This document shows, piece after piece, positions 18,859 to 26,060 of a stretch of DNA of 64,000 bases. Source of the DNA: Kineosporia succinea (GTDB taxonomy: Bacteria > Actinomycetota > Actinomycetes > Actinomycetales > Kineosporiaceae). The translations under genes and the position numbers were made by a program. Where the stretch lies: NCBI RefSeq assembly GCF_030811555.1, contig NZ_JAUSQZ010000001.1, positions 6,631,241-6,695,240 on the forward strand, read 5' to 3'. The notes under the pieces are model-generated. The model had not been told where the DNA came from. It made no database searches and worked only from the letters and a program-made list of their open reading frames with translations. The first letter of the stretch is position 1. The number at the start of each line of letters is the position of its first letter.

Positions 18859-19947
18859 ATGACCACCTCCACGCTGCGGTACGCGCTCGTGAGCGCACTG
18901 GTGACGTTGGGTCTGATCGTGGGCACCGCCTCGAGCGGCTCCGCCGCGACCTCGCCCACCCTGACCGCGAAGAAGACCAAGGCCGCCGTCGTCTTCGGCT
19001 CCGGCCTGAAGGCCGCCTCGACCGAGCAGCCGTGCCAGAGTGGCTCGGCCGCCTGTGCGAGCAGCAAGCCGCAGCTGAGCCTGGCCTGGTCCAGCGCCGC
19101 CAGCACGGCCGGCTGCAGGTTCCGCCTCGACGTGGACTGGGGCGACGGCAAGGCCGTGCAGAGCGTGAAGCTGTCCGGCTCCGAGCAGGCCAAGGTCTGG
19201 ACGGTCACGCACAACTACGCGGGCAACGTCGCGGCCCGCCGGGCGTACGCGATCGGCGCGACCGCGACCGTGCTGGCGGACCCGCAGGCCCGCGGCTGCA
19301 GCATCGAGTCGGCCGGCCTCACCTTCACCCTGATGTGCACCCCGACCCAGCTGGTCAGCACCGCCTGGGGCGCGAAGTTCCCCGGCGGCGACAGCGACAT
19401 CAGCCACCTCAACGACACGTTCCGCCCGGGGGTGGAGAAGTTCGTCGCCGCGATGACCAAGGCCGGCATCACCGTCTCGCCGCAGTCGACGCTGCGCTCG
19501 CCCCAGCGGTCGTACCTGATGCACTACTCGTACAAGGTCGCGAAGAAGCAGATCACCCCGGCGCAGGTGCCCGCCTACACCCCCGTCGCCGGGGAGAAGG
19601 CGCCCAAGGTCTGCTGGGTGTTCCGCAGCACCACGGGTGCCCTCGACAACACGACCGCCGTGAGGGCCGCGTCCACCCTGCTCAGCTCGATGGGTGTCGA
19701 CCCGAGCCTGAAGACGCCACCGGCTCTTCGCAGCCGTCACAACACCGGTGACGCCATCGACATGCGCACGACCTGGACCGCGTCCACCATCAAGATCAAG
19801 ACGGCGGACGGCAAGACCGTGACGATCAGCTCCGGCCCCAAGGACGGCACCAACGCACGGCTGATGGCCGTGGGAGCCAGCTACGGCGTCAACCATTTCG
19901 CCCCGGCCGCCGTGGACCGCAACCACTGGTCGAGCGACGGGCGCTGA
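18859..19947 (+). CDS. Secreted M15-like peptidase (D-Ala-D-Ala carboxypeptidase-like)
   Basis: A 362-residue exported protein. The signal peptide is TLRYALVSALVTLGLIVGTASSGSAAT. Residues 30-150 look like a beta-sandwich, PKD-like region (LDVDWGDGKAVQSVKL). The C-terminal part carries the zinc ligands of the M15/VanY-like fold: SRHNTGDAID (His about 294, Asp about 301, spaced H-x6-D) and the final NHWS (His about 356). It probably trims peptidoglycan stem peptides in the cell wall, though the overall similarity is distant and the Glu base is not identified. I chose the ATG at 18859, right before the signal peptide, over one 54 bp upstream. Confidence 0.78.
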   Translation: MTTSTLRYALVSALVTLGLIVGTASSGSAATSPTLTAKKTKAAVVFGSGLKAASTEQPCQSGSAACASSKPQLSLAWSSAASTAGCRFRLDVDWGDGKAVQSVKLSGSEQAKVWTVTHNYAGNVAARRAYAIGATATVLADPQARGCSIESAGLTFTLMCTPTQLVSTAWGAKFPGGDSDISHLNDTFRPGVEKFVAAMTKAGITVSPQSTLRSPQRSYLMHYSYKVAKKQITPAQVPAYTPVAGEKAPKVCWVFRSTTGALDNTTAVRAASTLLSSMGVDPSLKTPPALRSRHNTGDAIDMRTTWTASTIKIKTADGKTVTISSGPKDGTNARLMAVGASYGVNHFAPAAVDRNHWSSDGR

Positions 19948-19963
19948 GCCCGCCCGACGACGT

Positions 19964-19993
19964 GGCGACAGCCCGCAGGTGCGGGCTGTCGCC
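19964..19993 (+). terminator. Hairpin terminator after the M15-like peptidase gene
   Basis: Exact 13-bp complementary arms (GGCGACAGCCCGC and GCGGGCTGTCGCC) around loop AGGT, 16 bp beyond the stop codon. It separates this gene from the PhzF-like gene. Confidence 0.85.
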
Positions 19994-20036
19994 GGATGCT
20001 TGACGGCCGAAATGGCCGGATTGCAGACTGCTTCGC

Positions 20037-20870
20037 ATGCAGGTACAGCGGATCAGCGCCTTCACCCGTGATCCCGGGGGCGGCAACCCGGCCGGCGTGG
20101 TGATCTCCGACCAGCTCCCCGACGAGGCCACCATGCAACGTGTGGCCGCCGAGGTGGGTTACTCCGAGACCGCTTTCGTCGCGGTGCGGCCGGGCACCAC
20201 CGCGGCCGACGTGCGTTACTTCAGCCCCGAGCGCGAGGTCGAGTTCTGCGGCCACGCCACGATCGCCAGTGCGGTCGCTCTGGCCGAGATCCACGGCCCG
20301 GCCACGTTCGAGTTCCACACCCGGGCCGGGCTGGTCCCCGTCAGCACCGCCGTCGACGACGGGCACCCGCTCGCCACGCTGACGTCGGTCAGCCCACAGG
20401 TGCACCCGGTGCCCGACGACCTGCTCGCCCGGCTGCTGCCCCTGCTCGGCTGGAGCGAGGACGACCTCGATCCCGACCTGTCCCCGGCCCTGAGTTATGC
20501 CGGCGCCTGGCATTTCGTGGCCGGGCTGCGCGAGCTGCCGCGGTTGGAGGCGCTGGAGTACGACTTCGCCGGGGTGCGCGAGCTGATGCTCAAGCACGGC
20601 CTCACCACTCTGCAGCTGGTGCACCGCACCGGGCCCTCCCGGTTCCGGGCCCGCAACCCGTTCCCGGTCGGCGGGGTCGTCGAAGACCCGGCCACCGGTG
20701 CCGCCGCGGCCGCGCTCGGCGCCTATCTGCGGCACTTCGGGCTCCTCGAGCTCCCGGCGCGGCTCACGATCACCCAGGGCGTCGAGATGGGACGCCCCAG
20801 CACCCTTCACGTGGACGTCCCGGTGGACGGGGGCATCCGGGTGAGCGGGAACGCCCGCCGGATCGACTGA
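20037..20870 (+). CDS. PhzF-family isomerase
   Basis: A 277-residue member of the PhzF / diaminopimelate-epimerase fold. The catalytic Glu is in VGYSETAFV (about residues 38-46, E42). EFCGHATIASA (about 71-81) and VEDPATGAAAAALGAYL (about 218-234) are the two conserved glycine-rich blocks. The prototype isomerises trans-2,3-dihydro-3-hydroxyanthranilate in phenazine synthesis, but most genomic copies, this one included, have no phenazine genes around them and an unknown substrate. It stands alone behind the 19.96-kb hairpin. Confidence 0.9.
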   Translation: MQVQRISAFTRDPGGGNPAGVVISDQLPDEATMQRVAAEVGYSETAFVAVRPGTTAADVRYFSPEREVEFCGHATIASAVALAEIHGPATFEFHTRAGLVPVSTAVDDGHPLATLTSVSPQVHPVPDDLLARLLPLLGWSEDDLDPDLSPALSYAGAWHFVAGLRELPRLEALEYDFAGVRELMLKHGLTTLQLVHRTGPSRFRARNPFPVGGVVEDPATGAAAAALGAYLRHFGLLELPARLTITQGVEMGRPSTLHVDVPVDGGIRVSGNARRID

Positions 20871-20937
20871 GCCGGGCGCCCCTTCGGTGACCGAGGCCGC
20901 CCCCGGTGCACGGGAACGGCCCCGGTGACCAGAAGCG

Positions 20938-21909
20938 TCACGCGAGCGGTCGCGCGTCCTCGATCCCGGGCTCGTCGTTCTGATCGCCGCCCTGCTGACC
21001 GCGGGTGCTGCGCAGGCTCCAGACGATGGAGACGGTGATCGTGACCACGATGACGCCGAGGGTGAGCGGGATCGGGAGCTTGCCCACCGGCGTCTCGGAC
21101 AGGATGAGCTTGAGCCCGGCGAAGGCCAGCAGCACCGCGAGGCCGTAGTGCAGGTGCACGAAGCGCCGCAGCAGGCCGGCCAGGCAGAAGTACAGGCTGC
21201 GCAGGCCCAGGATGGCGAAGGCGTTGGCGCTCCAGACGATGAAGGTGCTGGTGGTGATGGCCAGGATCGCGGCGACCGAGTCGATCGCGAAGATGATGTC
21301 GGTGGCCTCGATCGCGATCAGCACCACAAACAGCAGGGTGGCGACGCGCTTTCCGTTCCGGCGCACGAAGAACTTCTCGCCGTGGTACTCCGGGCTGGTC
21401 GGGATGACGCGGCGCACCAGGCGCACGACCGGGTTCTTGTCGGGCGCGGCCTGCTCACCGTGGCTGAACGCCATCTTGTAGCCGGTCCAGATCAGGAACG
21501 CGCCGAAGACGTAGGCGGTCCAGAAGAACGTCTCGAGCAGGCCGGCGCCGACGAAGATGAAGGCCAGGCGCAGCACCAGCGCGCTGATCACGCCCCAGAA
21601 GAGCACCTTGTGCTGGTAGGCGTCGGGCACCGCGAAATGCGTGAAGATCAGCGCGAAAACGAACACGTTGTCGATCGACAGCGCCTTCTCGATCAGGTAG
21701 CCGGCGTAGTAGGTGCCGGCGACGTCGCCGCCCTGCCAGAGCCAGAGCACCACGCCGAACAGCAGACCGGCGGCGACCCAGATCGCCGACCAGATCGCGG
21801 CCTCACGGAAGCCGATGACGTGGTTGTCGCGGTGCAGGAACAGGTCGACGGCCAGCATGGCACCGACAGCCAGCATGAGAGCGGCCCAGACCCACAGGGA
21901 CACGTCCAA
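20938..21909 (-). CDS. TerC-family integral membrane protein (probable Mn2+ exporter)
   Basis: A 323-residue protein of the TerC/Alx family. It has about nine hydrophobic helices and the hallmark acidic motifs EKALSIDNVFVFALIF (about residues 75-90) and EATDIIFAIDSVAAILAI (about 205-222). Members export Mn2+ or protect metal-loading in the envelope; the older tellurite-resistance name is historical. A yybP-ykoY riboswitch directly upstream ties its expression to manganese, which supports the Mn2+ role. I prefer the TTG at 21909 (protein begins MDVSLWVWAALM, with AGAGGTG upstream) over the GTG at 21930, which lacks a properly spaced ribosome site. Confidence 0.92.
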   Translation of the reverse strand: MDVSLWVWAALMLAVGAMLAVDLFLHRDNHVIGFREAAIWSAIWVAAGLLFGVVLWLWQGGDVAGTYYAGYLIEKALSIDNVFVFALIFTHFAVPDAYQHKVLFWGVISALVLRLAFIFVGAGLLETFFWTAYVFGAFLIWTGYKMAFSHGEQAAPDKNPVVRLVRRVIPTSPEYHGEKFFVRRNGKRVATLLFVVLIAIEATDIIFAIDSVAAILAITTSTFIVWSANAFAILGLRSLYFCLAGLLRRFVHLHYGLAVLLAFAGLKLILSETPVGKLPIPLTLGVIVVTITVSIVWSLRSTRGQQGGDQNDEPGIEDARPLA

Positions 21910-21957
21910 CGGTGAACACCTCTCGTCCACACCCCGTTTCGACGAGGTGATGCTGGA

Positions 21958-22062
21958 CGAAGGTCTCCCCGGGCCGCCTTTCGGACGGCTCGCACCACCG
22001 GGGCCCGGATGGCCAGGCCCGTAGTGACGACGGTGCGCCGGAACGTCGGGTACTCCCCTTCG
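21958..22062 (-). ncRNA. yybP-ykoY (manganese-sensing) riboswitch
   Basis: On the minus strand, 28-50 bp ahead of the TerC starts, the leader carries both conserved loops of this class: GGGGAGTA near its 5' end and GGGGAGACC near its 3' end. The closing P1 helix is CGAAGG with CCTTCG, exact over six pairs. GC-rich arms lie between them (TGGCC-AT-CCGGGCC-type and GCCGTCC-GAAA-GGCGGC). The two loops dock to bind Mn2+ in the characterised RNAs and switch on exporters, as in alx and mntP of E. coli. The TerC gene is the expected target. Confidence 0.87.
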
Positions 22063-22130
22063 AACTGCTACTGAGGATTCCTGACGTCCGGCGTCCCGTC
22101 AACCGGTGATGTCCTTGGCTTTTGGTTCGC

Positions 22131-22703
22131 TCAGCGAACCACGCGGAGGCCGTCGAGGATGAAACCGAGGCGGCGCTCGTACTGCTCGCGGGTCTGCTGG
22201 TCGCAGGCCCGGATCACCACGCCGCGTTCGAGGATCAAGGTGTTGAGGTCGTCGGGGGTGAGGTCCGGGCGCACGACACCGGCCCGCTGCGCCTCCTCCA
22301 GGACCTCGGCCGCGAAATCCTGTGCCTTGCAGCAGAGTTGGCTCAGGGGCTCGGAATCGGGCAGGCTCCGCATGAGCACGTCGTTGGCCGCGGGCTCGTC
22401 GAACTGCAGCAGCCAGATGCCGGTGAGGTAGTGCGCGAACCGCTCCCACGCGTCGCCCATTGTGCCTGCGGTGGTGACGATTCCGGCGATTCGCTCGGCG
22501 ACCAGGTCGTCCACCACCGCGTCGATCAGGCCGCGCCGACCCCCGAAGCGGTGATAGATGGTTCCCTTGCTCACCCCGGCGGCCCGGGCCACCTCGTCGA
22601 GCGGGGTGGTCAGGCCGCCGGCGCGGAAGACGTCCAGGGCGGCGCGGCGGATGCCCTCGGTGTTGCGGCGGGCGTCCGCGCGCTGTCCTTGCGGCGCACT
22701 CAT
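22131..22703 (-). CDS. TetR-family transcriptional repressor
   Basis: A 190-residue TetR-family regulator with a clear N-terminal helix-turn-helix (IRRAALDVFRAGGLTTPLDEVARAAGVSKGTIYHRFGGRRGLIDAVV, about residues 17-62) and a helical ligand domain with the TetR_C-like tail. The ATG at 22703 overlaps the DsbA-like gene stop (ATGA), so the pair is cotranscribed and probably autoregulated. The likely operator is the set of GTCAAG/CTTGAC half-sites at 23.48-23.53 kb. The in-frame start seven codons upstream would lie inside the neighbour. Confidence 0.9.
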   Translation of the reverse strand: MSAPQGQRADARRNTEGIRRAALDVFRAGGLTTPLDEVARAAGVSKGTIYHRFGGRRGLIDAVVDDLVAERIAGIVTTAGTMGDAWERFAHYLTGIWLLQFDEPAANDVLMRSLPDSEPLSQLCCKAQDFAAEVLEEAQRAGVVRPDLTPDDLNTLILERGVVIRACDQQTREQYERRLGFILDGLRVVR

Positions 22704-23371
22704 CCCGCGGCGCGGTCCTGCCACGACAGGTCGAGGGCGCGGCGGAACAGCTCGACCGGCTGGGCGCCGGAAACCGCACGCTTGCCGTCGAACACGAAGA
22801 ACGGGACGCCGCTGATGCCCAGCGCCTGGGCCTGCTCGATGTCGGCCCGGAAGTCGCTCTCGTAGGCGTCACTCCCCAGGACCTCGAGCGCCTTGGCCCG
22901 GTCGAGCCCGGCCTCCTCGGCCAGGTTCGCGAGCAGGTCGTGGTCGGAGACGTCGGCGCCCTCGGTGAACTCGGCCCGGAAGAGCCGCATGACCATGTCG
23001 TGCTCACGGCCCTGCGCCTTGGCGAAGTGGATGAGGCGGTGGGCGTCGCGGGTGTTCGTGACCAGCTGGTGCTCGAAGTGGTAATCGAGGCCGAGTTCGG
23101 CACCGCGGGCGGCGATCTGGGACTGCGAGGCCTGCAGCTGCTCGAGCGGGACGCCGACCTTGGTCTTGAGGTAGTCGCCGACCGGCATCGTCTTCAGGGC
23201 GTCAGGGTGGAGCTGGAAGCTGTGGTAGCGGATCTGGACGGAGGACGCCTGGGGGAAGTCCTTGAGGGCCTCCTTCAGATGGGCGTCGCCCAGGTAGCAG
23301 AACGGGCACACGACGTCGCTCCAGACGTCGACGACAACGGGCTCGGCGGCCGAGCCGAAGGCACTGGCCAT
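22700..23371 (-). CDS. DsbA-family (FrnE-like) thiol oxidoreductase
   Basis: A 223-residue thioredoxin-fold protein with the active-site dithiol CPFC in VVVDVWSDVVCPFCYLGDAHLK (about residues 21-24) and the long helical insertion of the DsbA/FrnE branch. There is no signal peptide, so it acts in the cytoplasm, as FrnE-like isomerases do. It is the middle gene of a three-gene unit: its ATG shares a base with the stop of a 39-codon ORF (TGATG), and its stop overlaps the TetR gene. A two-cysteine partner peptide plus a dithiol enzyme is suggestive of a functional pair. Confidence 0.9.
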   Translation of the reverse strand: MASAFGSAAEPVVVDVWSDVVCPFCYLGDAHLKEALKDFPQASSVQIRYHSFQLHPDALKTMPVGDYLKTKVGVPLEQLQASQSQIAARGAELGLDYHFEHQLVTNTRDAHRLIHFAKAQGREHDMVMRLFRAEFTEGADVSDHDLLANLAEEAGLDRAKALEVLGSDAYESDFRADIEQAQALGISGVPFFVFDGKRAVSGAQPVELFRRALDLSWQDRAAG

Positions 23372-23490
23372 CAGGCGCACACCCCGTCCACGTCGCAGAC
23401 GTCCTGGGTGTTGTCGGACCCGAGCATGGTCAGGGTGGCGATCACCGGGCGGGTCGGCGTCCCGACCTTGTCCTCAGAACTTGACTCCAT
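23371..23490 (-). CDS. Short cysteine peptide coupled to the DsbA-like gene
   Basis: A 39-codon ORF whose TGA overlaps the DsbA-like ATG by one base (TGATG). The product has a hydrophilic leader (MESSSEDKVG), a hydrophobic middle (TRPVIATLTMLG) and the C-terminal DNTQDVCDVDGVCA with two Cys six residues apart. No clear ribosome site precedes the ATG, so translation might start leaderless or at the in-frame GTG 48 bp downstream of it. I do not recognise the family. Precise coupling to the thiol enzyme and a biased composition argue that it is real; it could be a thiol-redox partner or a modified peptide. No peptide-maturation enzyme is nearby. Confidence 0.5.
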   Translation of the reverse strand: MESSSEDKVGTPTRPVIATLTMLGSDNTQDVCDVDGVCA

Positions 23491-23533
23491 GGTCAAGAAG
23501 ATTGCGCCTAATCTGACGGTGGCGTCAAGTTCT
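23476..23533. promoter_or_regulatory. GTCAAG/CTTGAC dyads: likely operator of the peptide-DsbA-TetR unit
   Basis: Three half-sites occur within 58 bp: AGAACTTGAC (23476-23485), GGTCAAG just after it (exact CTTGAC-N6-GTCAAG palindrome) and GTCAAGTTCT (23524-23533), the exact complement of the first. A minus-strand TTGACG at 23529-23524 could be the -35. The layout suits autorepression by the TetR protein. Confidence 0.55.
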
Positions 23534-23702
23534 TCGCGTCACGTGCGGGCCTGCGGCATCTGGCGGCTCGCTGCATCGAAGGGCTTGCGGCATCACTGAA
23601 GCGCCCTGGTGGTGCGTTCACACCAGGACGTGCGTGAGCTGCCTCGGGGACATGCTAATGTTTTCCTCGTTCCCAGGGCAGCCCCTGGGGGCAAACACCT
23701 GA
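23534..23702. other. Non-coding gap before tRNA-Leu with two hairpins
   Basis: No gene is seen. A hairpin CCTGGTG/CACCAGG with a 9-base loop lies at 23605-23627 and another, CCCAGGG-CAGC-CCCTGGG, at 23672-23689, ending 13 bp before the tRNA. An AT-rich TGCTAATGTTTTCC between them is the probable tRNA promoter. Confidence 0.5.
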
Positions 23703-23787
23703 GTCCGGGTGGCGGAATGGCAGACGCGCTAGCTTGAGGTGCTAGTGCCCTTTATCGGGCGTGGGGGTTCAAGTCCCCCCTCGGACA
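23703..23787 (+). tRNA. tRNA-Leu(GAG)
   Basis: An 85-base class II tRNA. Acceptor arms GTCCGGG and CTCGGAC pair with one G-U. The anticodon stem CTAGC/GCTAG encloses loop TTGAGGT, giving anticodon GAG for CUC/CUU leucine codons. A variable arm GTGCCCTTTATCGGGCGT and T arm GGGGG-TTCAAGT-CCCCC follow, with discriminator A and no encoded CCA. Its last 19 bases are also the minus-strand end of the recombinase gene, which marks it as the island's integration target. Confidence 0.95.
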
Positions 23788-25442
23788 CTTACTCTGGTAC
23801 ACGTCCTGGCATCCACAGATGCCAGGATCAACCGGTTCTCGTCCTCGTAACTGAGGTGAAGGCCGAGCTGCACGTAGAGATCGCAACGGTCTTGTGGCTC
23901 GGCCTTTTTCAGCATCTGGGACACGGTTGAGAGCTGTTCCACCGCTTTCAGCAGATCGCTCCGGGTAACCCGAGTCGACGGATCTAGATCCACCAGCGCG
24001 AGTTCCAGCCCCGCCCGCTCCGCGGTGATCTCCCGGGTCCACTCGGCGATCATCACTGGATCTGTGCCCGCCTCCAGGGCCTCGCGATAGCGACGCAGCT
24101 TTCCCTCGCACACGGTCACCTGCTCGCGGAGAGCCTGCCGACGAGCCTCCAGCGCAGGATCCTCAGCTGCGGCCAGCAGCAGATCGACCGTCTTCTGACG
24201 TCGCGACGGAGAGAACAGGTCGTCGAGCCAGGCATCCAGGTGAGGAAGGATCTTGTCTTCGCGGACGTACACCGTTCGCGGATGTCCCGTCCTCGCAAGG
24301 TCGGTGTCGGCCGCCTTCAGCTTGCACCGGTAGTGCGACCGATGGTGATTCCAGCTCCCCTCCATGATCCGCCCGCAGCGTCCGCACGACAGCACGCCAC
24401 GAAGGGCGTAATGACGCTGAGAACGACGTTCGGCTCGAGGACCGGTCATGGCCGAGTAGGTGGCTCTGTGCCGCCGTGCCTGCATCGCGATCTGGGTCTG
24501 CTTGAACAGGTCTTCATCCACGATGGCTTCGTGCATCTGCTTCGGTGAGATGATCCAGCTGTCCCGCGTATTCCAGCGCAGGCGCGTCTGGTGCCCCAGA
24601 GCGACGTCATTCACGTCGATCAGGACTTCCTCCTTGCGCTGCTTGTTCCACGCTTCGAAGCCCGTGTAGCGAGGATTCCTCAAGATGGCCTCGACGGTCG
24701 GTGCAACCCACGCTTCACCGCTGCGGTGCGCATTGCGGGAGCGATCGTGAGCCGACGGGCATGGAATCCGCTCGCGGTTGAGCTGGTTCGCGATCATGGT
24801 CATTCCCTGGCCGGACAGGTAGTCGCGAAAGATGCGGTTCACCACCGCCGCGGTCGCCGCATCGACGACCAGGCGGTGAGCCCTCAACCCGAGTGCGGCC
24901 TTACCCGGGTTGCGATGAGGCCCGGCATCTTCGAGCCGGTACCCGTACGGCGGCCGGCCTCCGAGATAGCGCCCCTCGTTGGTCGCCTGAGCGGTCATCG
25001 AGGTGCGCACGCGGATCTTGATGCGATTGCGCTCTCCTTTGGACATGCCTCCGTAGAGCGTCATGATCATCTCGTGCGCCTCGCTCCCCGGGTCTACGCG
25101 ACCACCGATCTCGGGGACCCACAGCTCCACGTCGTAGTGGACGAAAAGCGGGAAGGTGAGACCAAACTGATTGCCGTAGAACGCGCGGGCGGGCTCACCG
25201 ATCACGACCGCCTCGAATCCACGGGCGGAGTCCTGGAAGGTGTCCAGGAGCGCGGAGGCCTGCTTGCGGCGCCGCCAGGGCAATGCCCGCGTCTGGCCGA
25301 TGTCGAAGAACTCCGCGACGATCTCCCCGCCCTGCGGCTCGATCAGGCTGCGTGAGCGCGACAGTTGCCACTGCCGTGAGGAGGCTGGATCCTGCTGGTC
25401 CTCCGTGGAGACCCTGCCGTAAAACGCGAAGCGCTTGCTCAT
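23769..25442 (-). CDS. Large serine recombinase (site-specific integrase)
   Basis: A 557-residue serine recombinase. The resolvase domain opens FAFYGRVSTEDQQDPASSRQWQL, with the nucleophile Ser in GRVSTEDQ (about residue 12) and the usual Arg-containing GERNRIKIRVRTSM helix (about 155-168). The recombinase domain (about 180-310) and a zinc-ribbon (LSCGRCGRIMEG...YRCK, about 352-375) follow, then a coiled coil rich in Glu, Leu and Arg. The last six codons and the stop lie inside the tRNA-Leu gene on the opposite strand. It probably integrates and excises the island at that tRNA. Large serine integrases use tRNA genes less often than tyrosine integrases do. Confidence 0.92.
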   Translation of the reverse strand: MSKRFAFYGRVSTEDQQDPASSRQWQLSRSRSLIEPQGGEIVAEFFDIGQTRALPWRRRKQASALLDTFQDSARGFEAVVIGEPARAFYGNQFGLTFPLFVHYDVELWVPEIGGRVDPGSEAHEMIMTLYGGMSKGERNRIKIRVRTSMTAQATNEGRYLGGRPPYGYRLEDAGPHRNPGKAALGLRAHRLVVDAATAAVVNRIFRDYLSGQGMTMIANQLNRERIPCPSAHDRSRNAHRSGEAWVAPTVEAILRNPRYTGFEAWNKQRKEEVLIDVNDVALGHQTRLRWNTRDSWIISPKQMHEAIVDEDLFKQTQIAMQARRHRATYSAMTGPRAERRSQRHYALRGVLSCGRCGRIMEGSWNHHRSHYRCKLKAADTDLARTGHPRTVYVREDKILPHLDAWLDDLFSPSRRQKTVDLLLAAAEDPALEARRQALREQVTVCEGKLRRYREALEAGTDPVMIAEWTREITAERAGLELALVDLDPSTRVTRSDLLKAVEQLSTVSQMLKKAEPQDRCDLYVQLGLHLSYEDENRLILASVDARTCTRVSVRGGT

Positions 25443-25720
25443 TCCATTCTCTCCCCACAGTCGAACGTTTCGTCGACTGTGCCATGAGGCTCGGGCGGGG
25501 AGCCATCACCAACGGACGACCTGTGGATATCCCGCGCACCGTGGATACTCGGAGGCAGCGAGGAATCATCACTCAGCTCTCGCTCCATCCTGGACGAAAG
25601 CAGTATCTGAAGAAGAACCCTGGCTGACGCTGGCGTCAGCGTGGGCGCTTCCGTGGGCGGGACGAAGACGATGACCACTTTTGACCGTGGTTCTGATCCC
25701 TTTTCCGAGGGTCCAGACAT
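25439..25720 (-). CDS. Small protein coupled to the serine recombinase
   Basis: A 93-codon ORF whose stop overlaps the recombinase start (ATGA). The product has a VVIVFVPPTEAPTLTPASARVLLQILLSSRM core, a proline/threonine segment leading into a short amphipathic helix. Similar small ORFs sit just ahead of recombinase genes in actinomycete elements, which I take from memory of the layout rather than a search. The start used is the ATG at 25720 with GGAGGGAAGAG upstream; an in-frame GTG at 25789 is possible. It may be a directionality or DNA-binding accessory, but no domain is recognised. Confidence 0.5.
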   Translation of the reverse strand: MSGPSEKGSEPRSKVVIVFVPPTEAPTLTPASARVLLQILLSSRMERELSDDSSLPPSIHGARDIHRSSVGDGSPPEPHGTVDETFDCGERME

Positions 25721-26060
25721 TTCGTGGGCTCTTCCCTCCAGCAGGAAGACAGCGACCCTCACGAATCCGATCAGACCGCCCTGGGTCACCCACTATATGG
25801 AGCGATCTTGTTTCGCTAGGGTCGCCCCGAACCCGCACGAAAGGATCATTCATTCTGTCTCTGGATGGCCCCAATGCAACGAGAGGGAAATCAGTCGCTC
25901 CGGTCGCGAGACGTTCACAAAGTCTGTCGACGCTCAGGTAATTGGCCATCTCCGACACGATCGAGCCCATGACGGGGGCTCAGAGATCCACGAGTAGCGA
26001 TAATCAGAAGCATGTTCGGGTGATGCAGGTGAGATCATCGGGCCATCCCTGCCTGGTGGG
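25721..26060. other. Gene-poor stretch between recombinase and IS256 remnant
   Basis: This stretch is lower in GC than the surrounding chromosome, with only short overlapping frames of no convincing composition on either strand. It probably contains the promoter of the recombinase pair and the left end of the decayed insertion sequence, whose inverted repeat I could not pin down. Confidence 0.4.

Noticed and set aside
20037-20870. Phenazine biosynthesis locus
   Set aside because: Only a PhzF-like gene is present; no phzA/B/D/E/G genes flank it, so the name does not imply phenazine production.
23371-23490. Mycofactocin-type precursor peptide
   Set aside because: The VDGVC end looks superficially similar to MftA, but no radical SAM or other maturation genes are nearby.
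25569-25997. Short overlapping open frames between the recombinase pair and the IS256 remnant
   Set aside because: None has ribosome sites, domain-like composition or coupling to neighbours; only the frame ending at 25439 is supported by overlap with the recombinase start.
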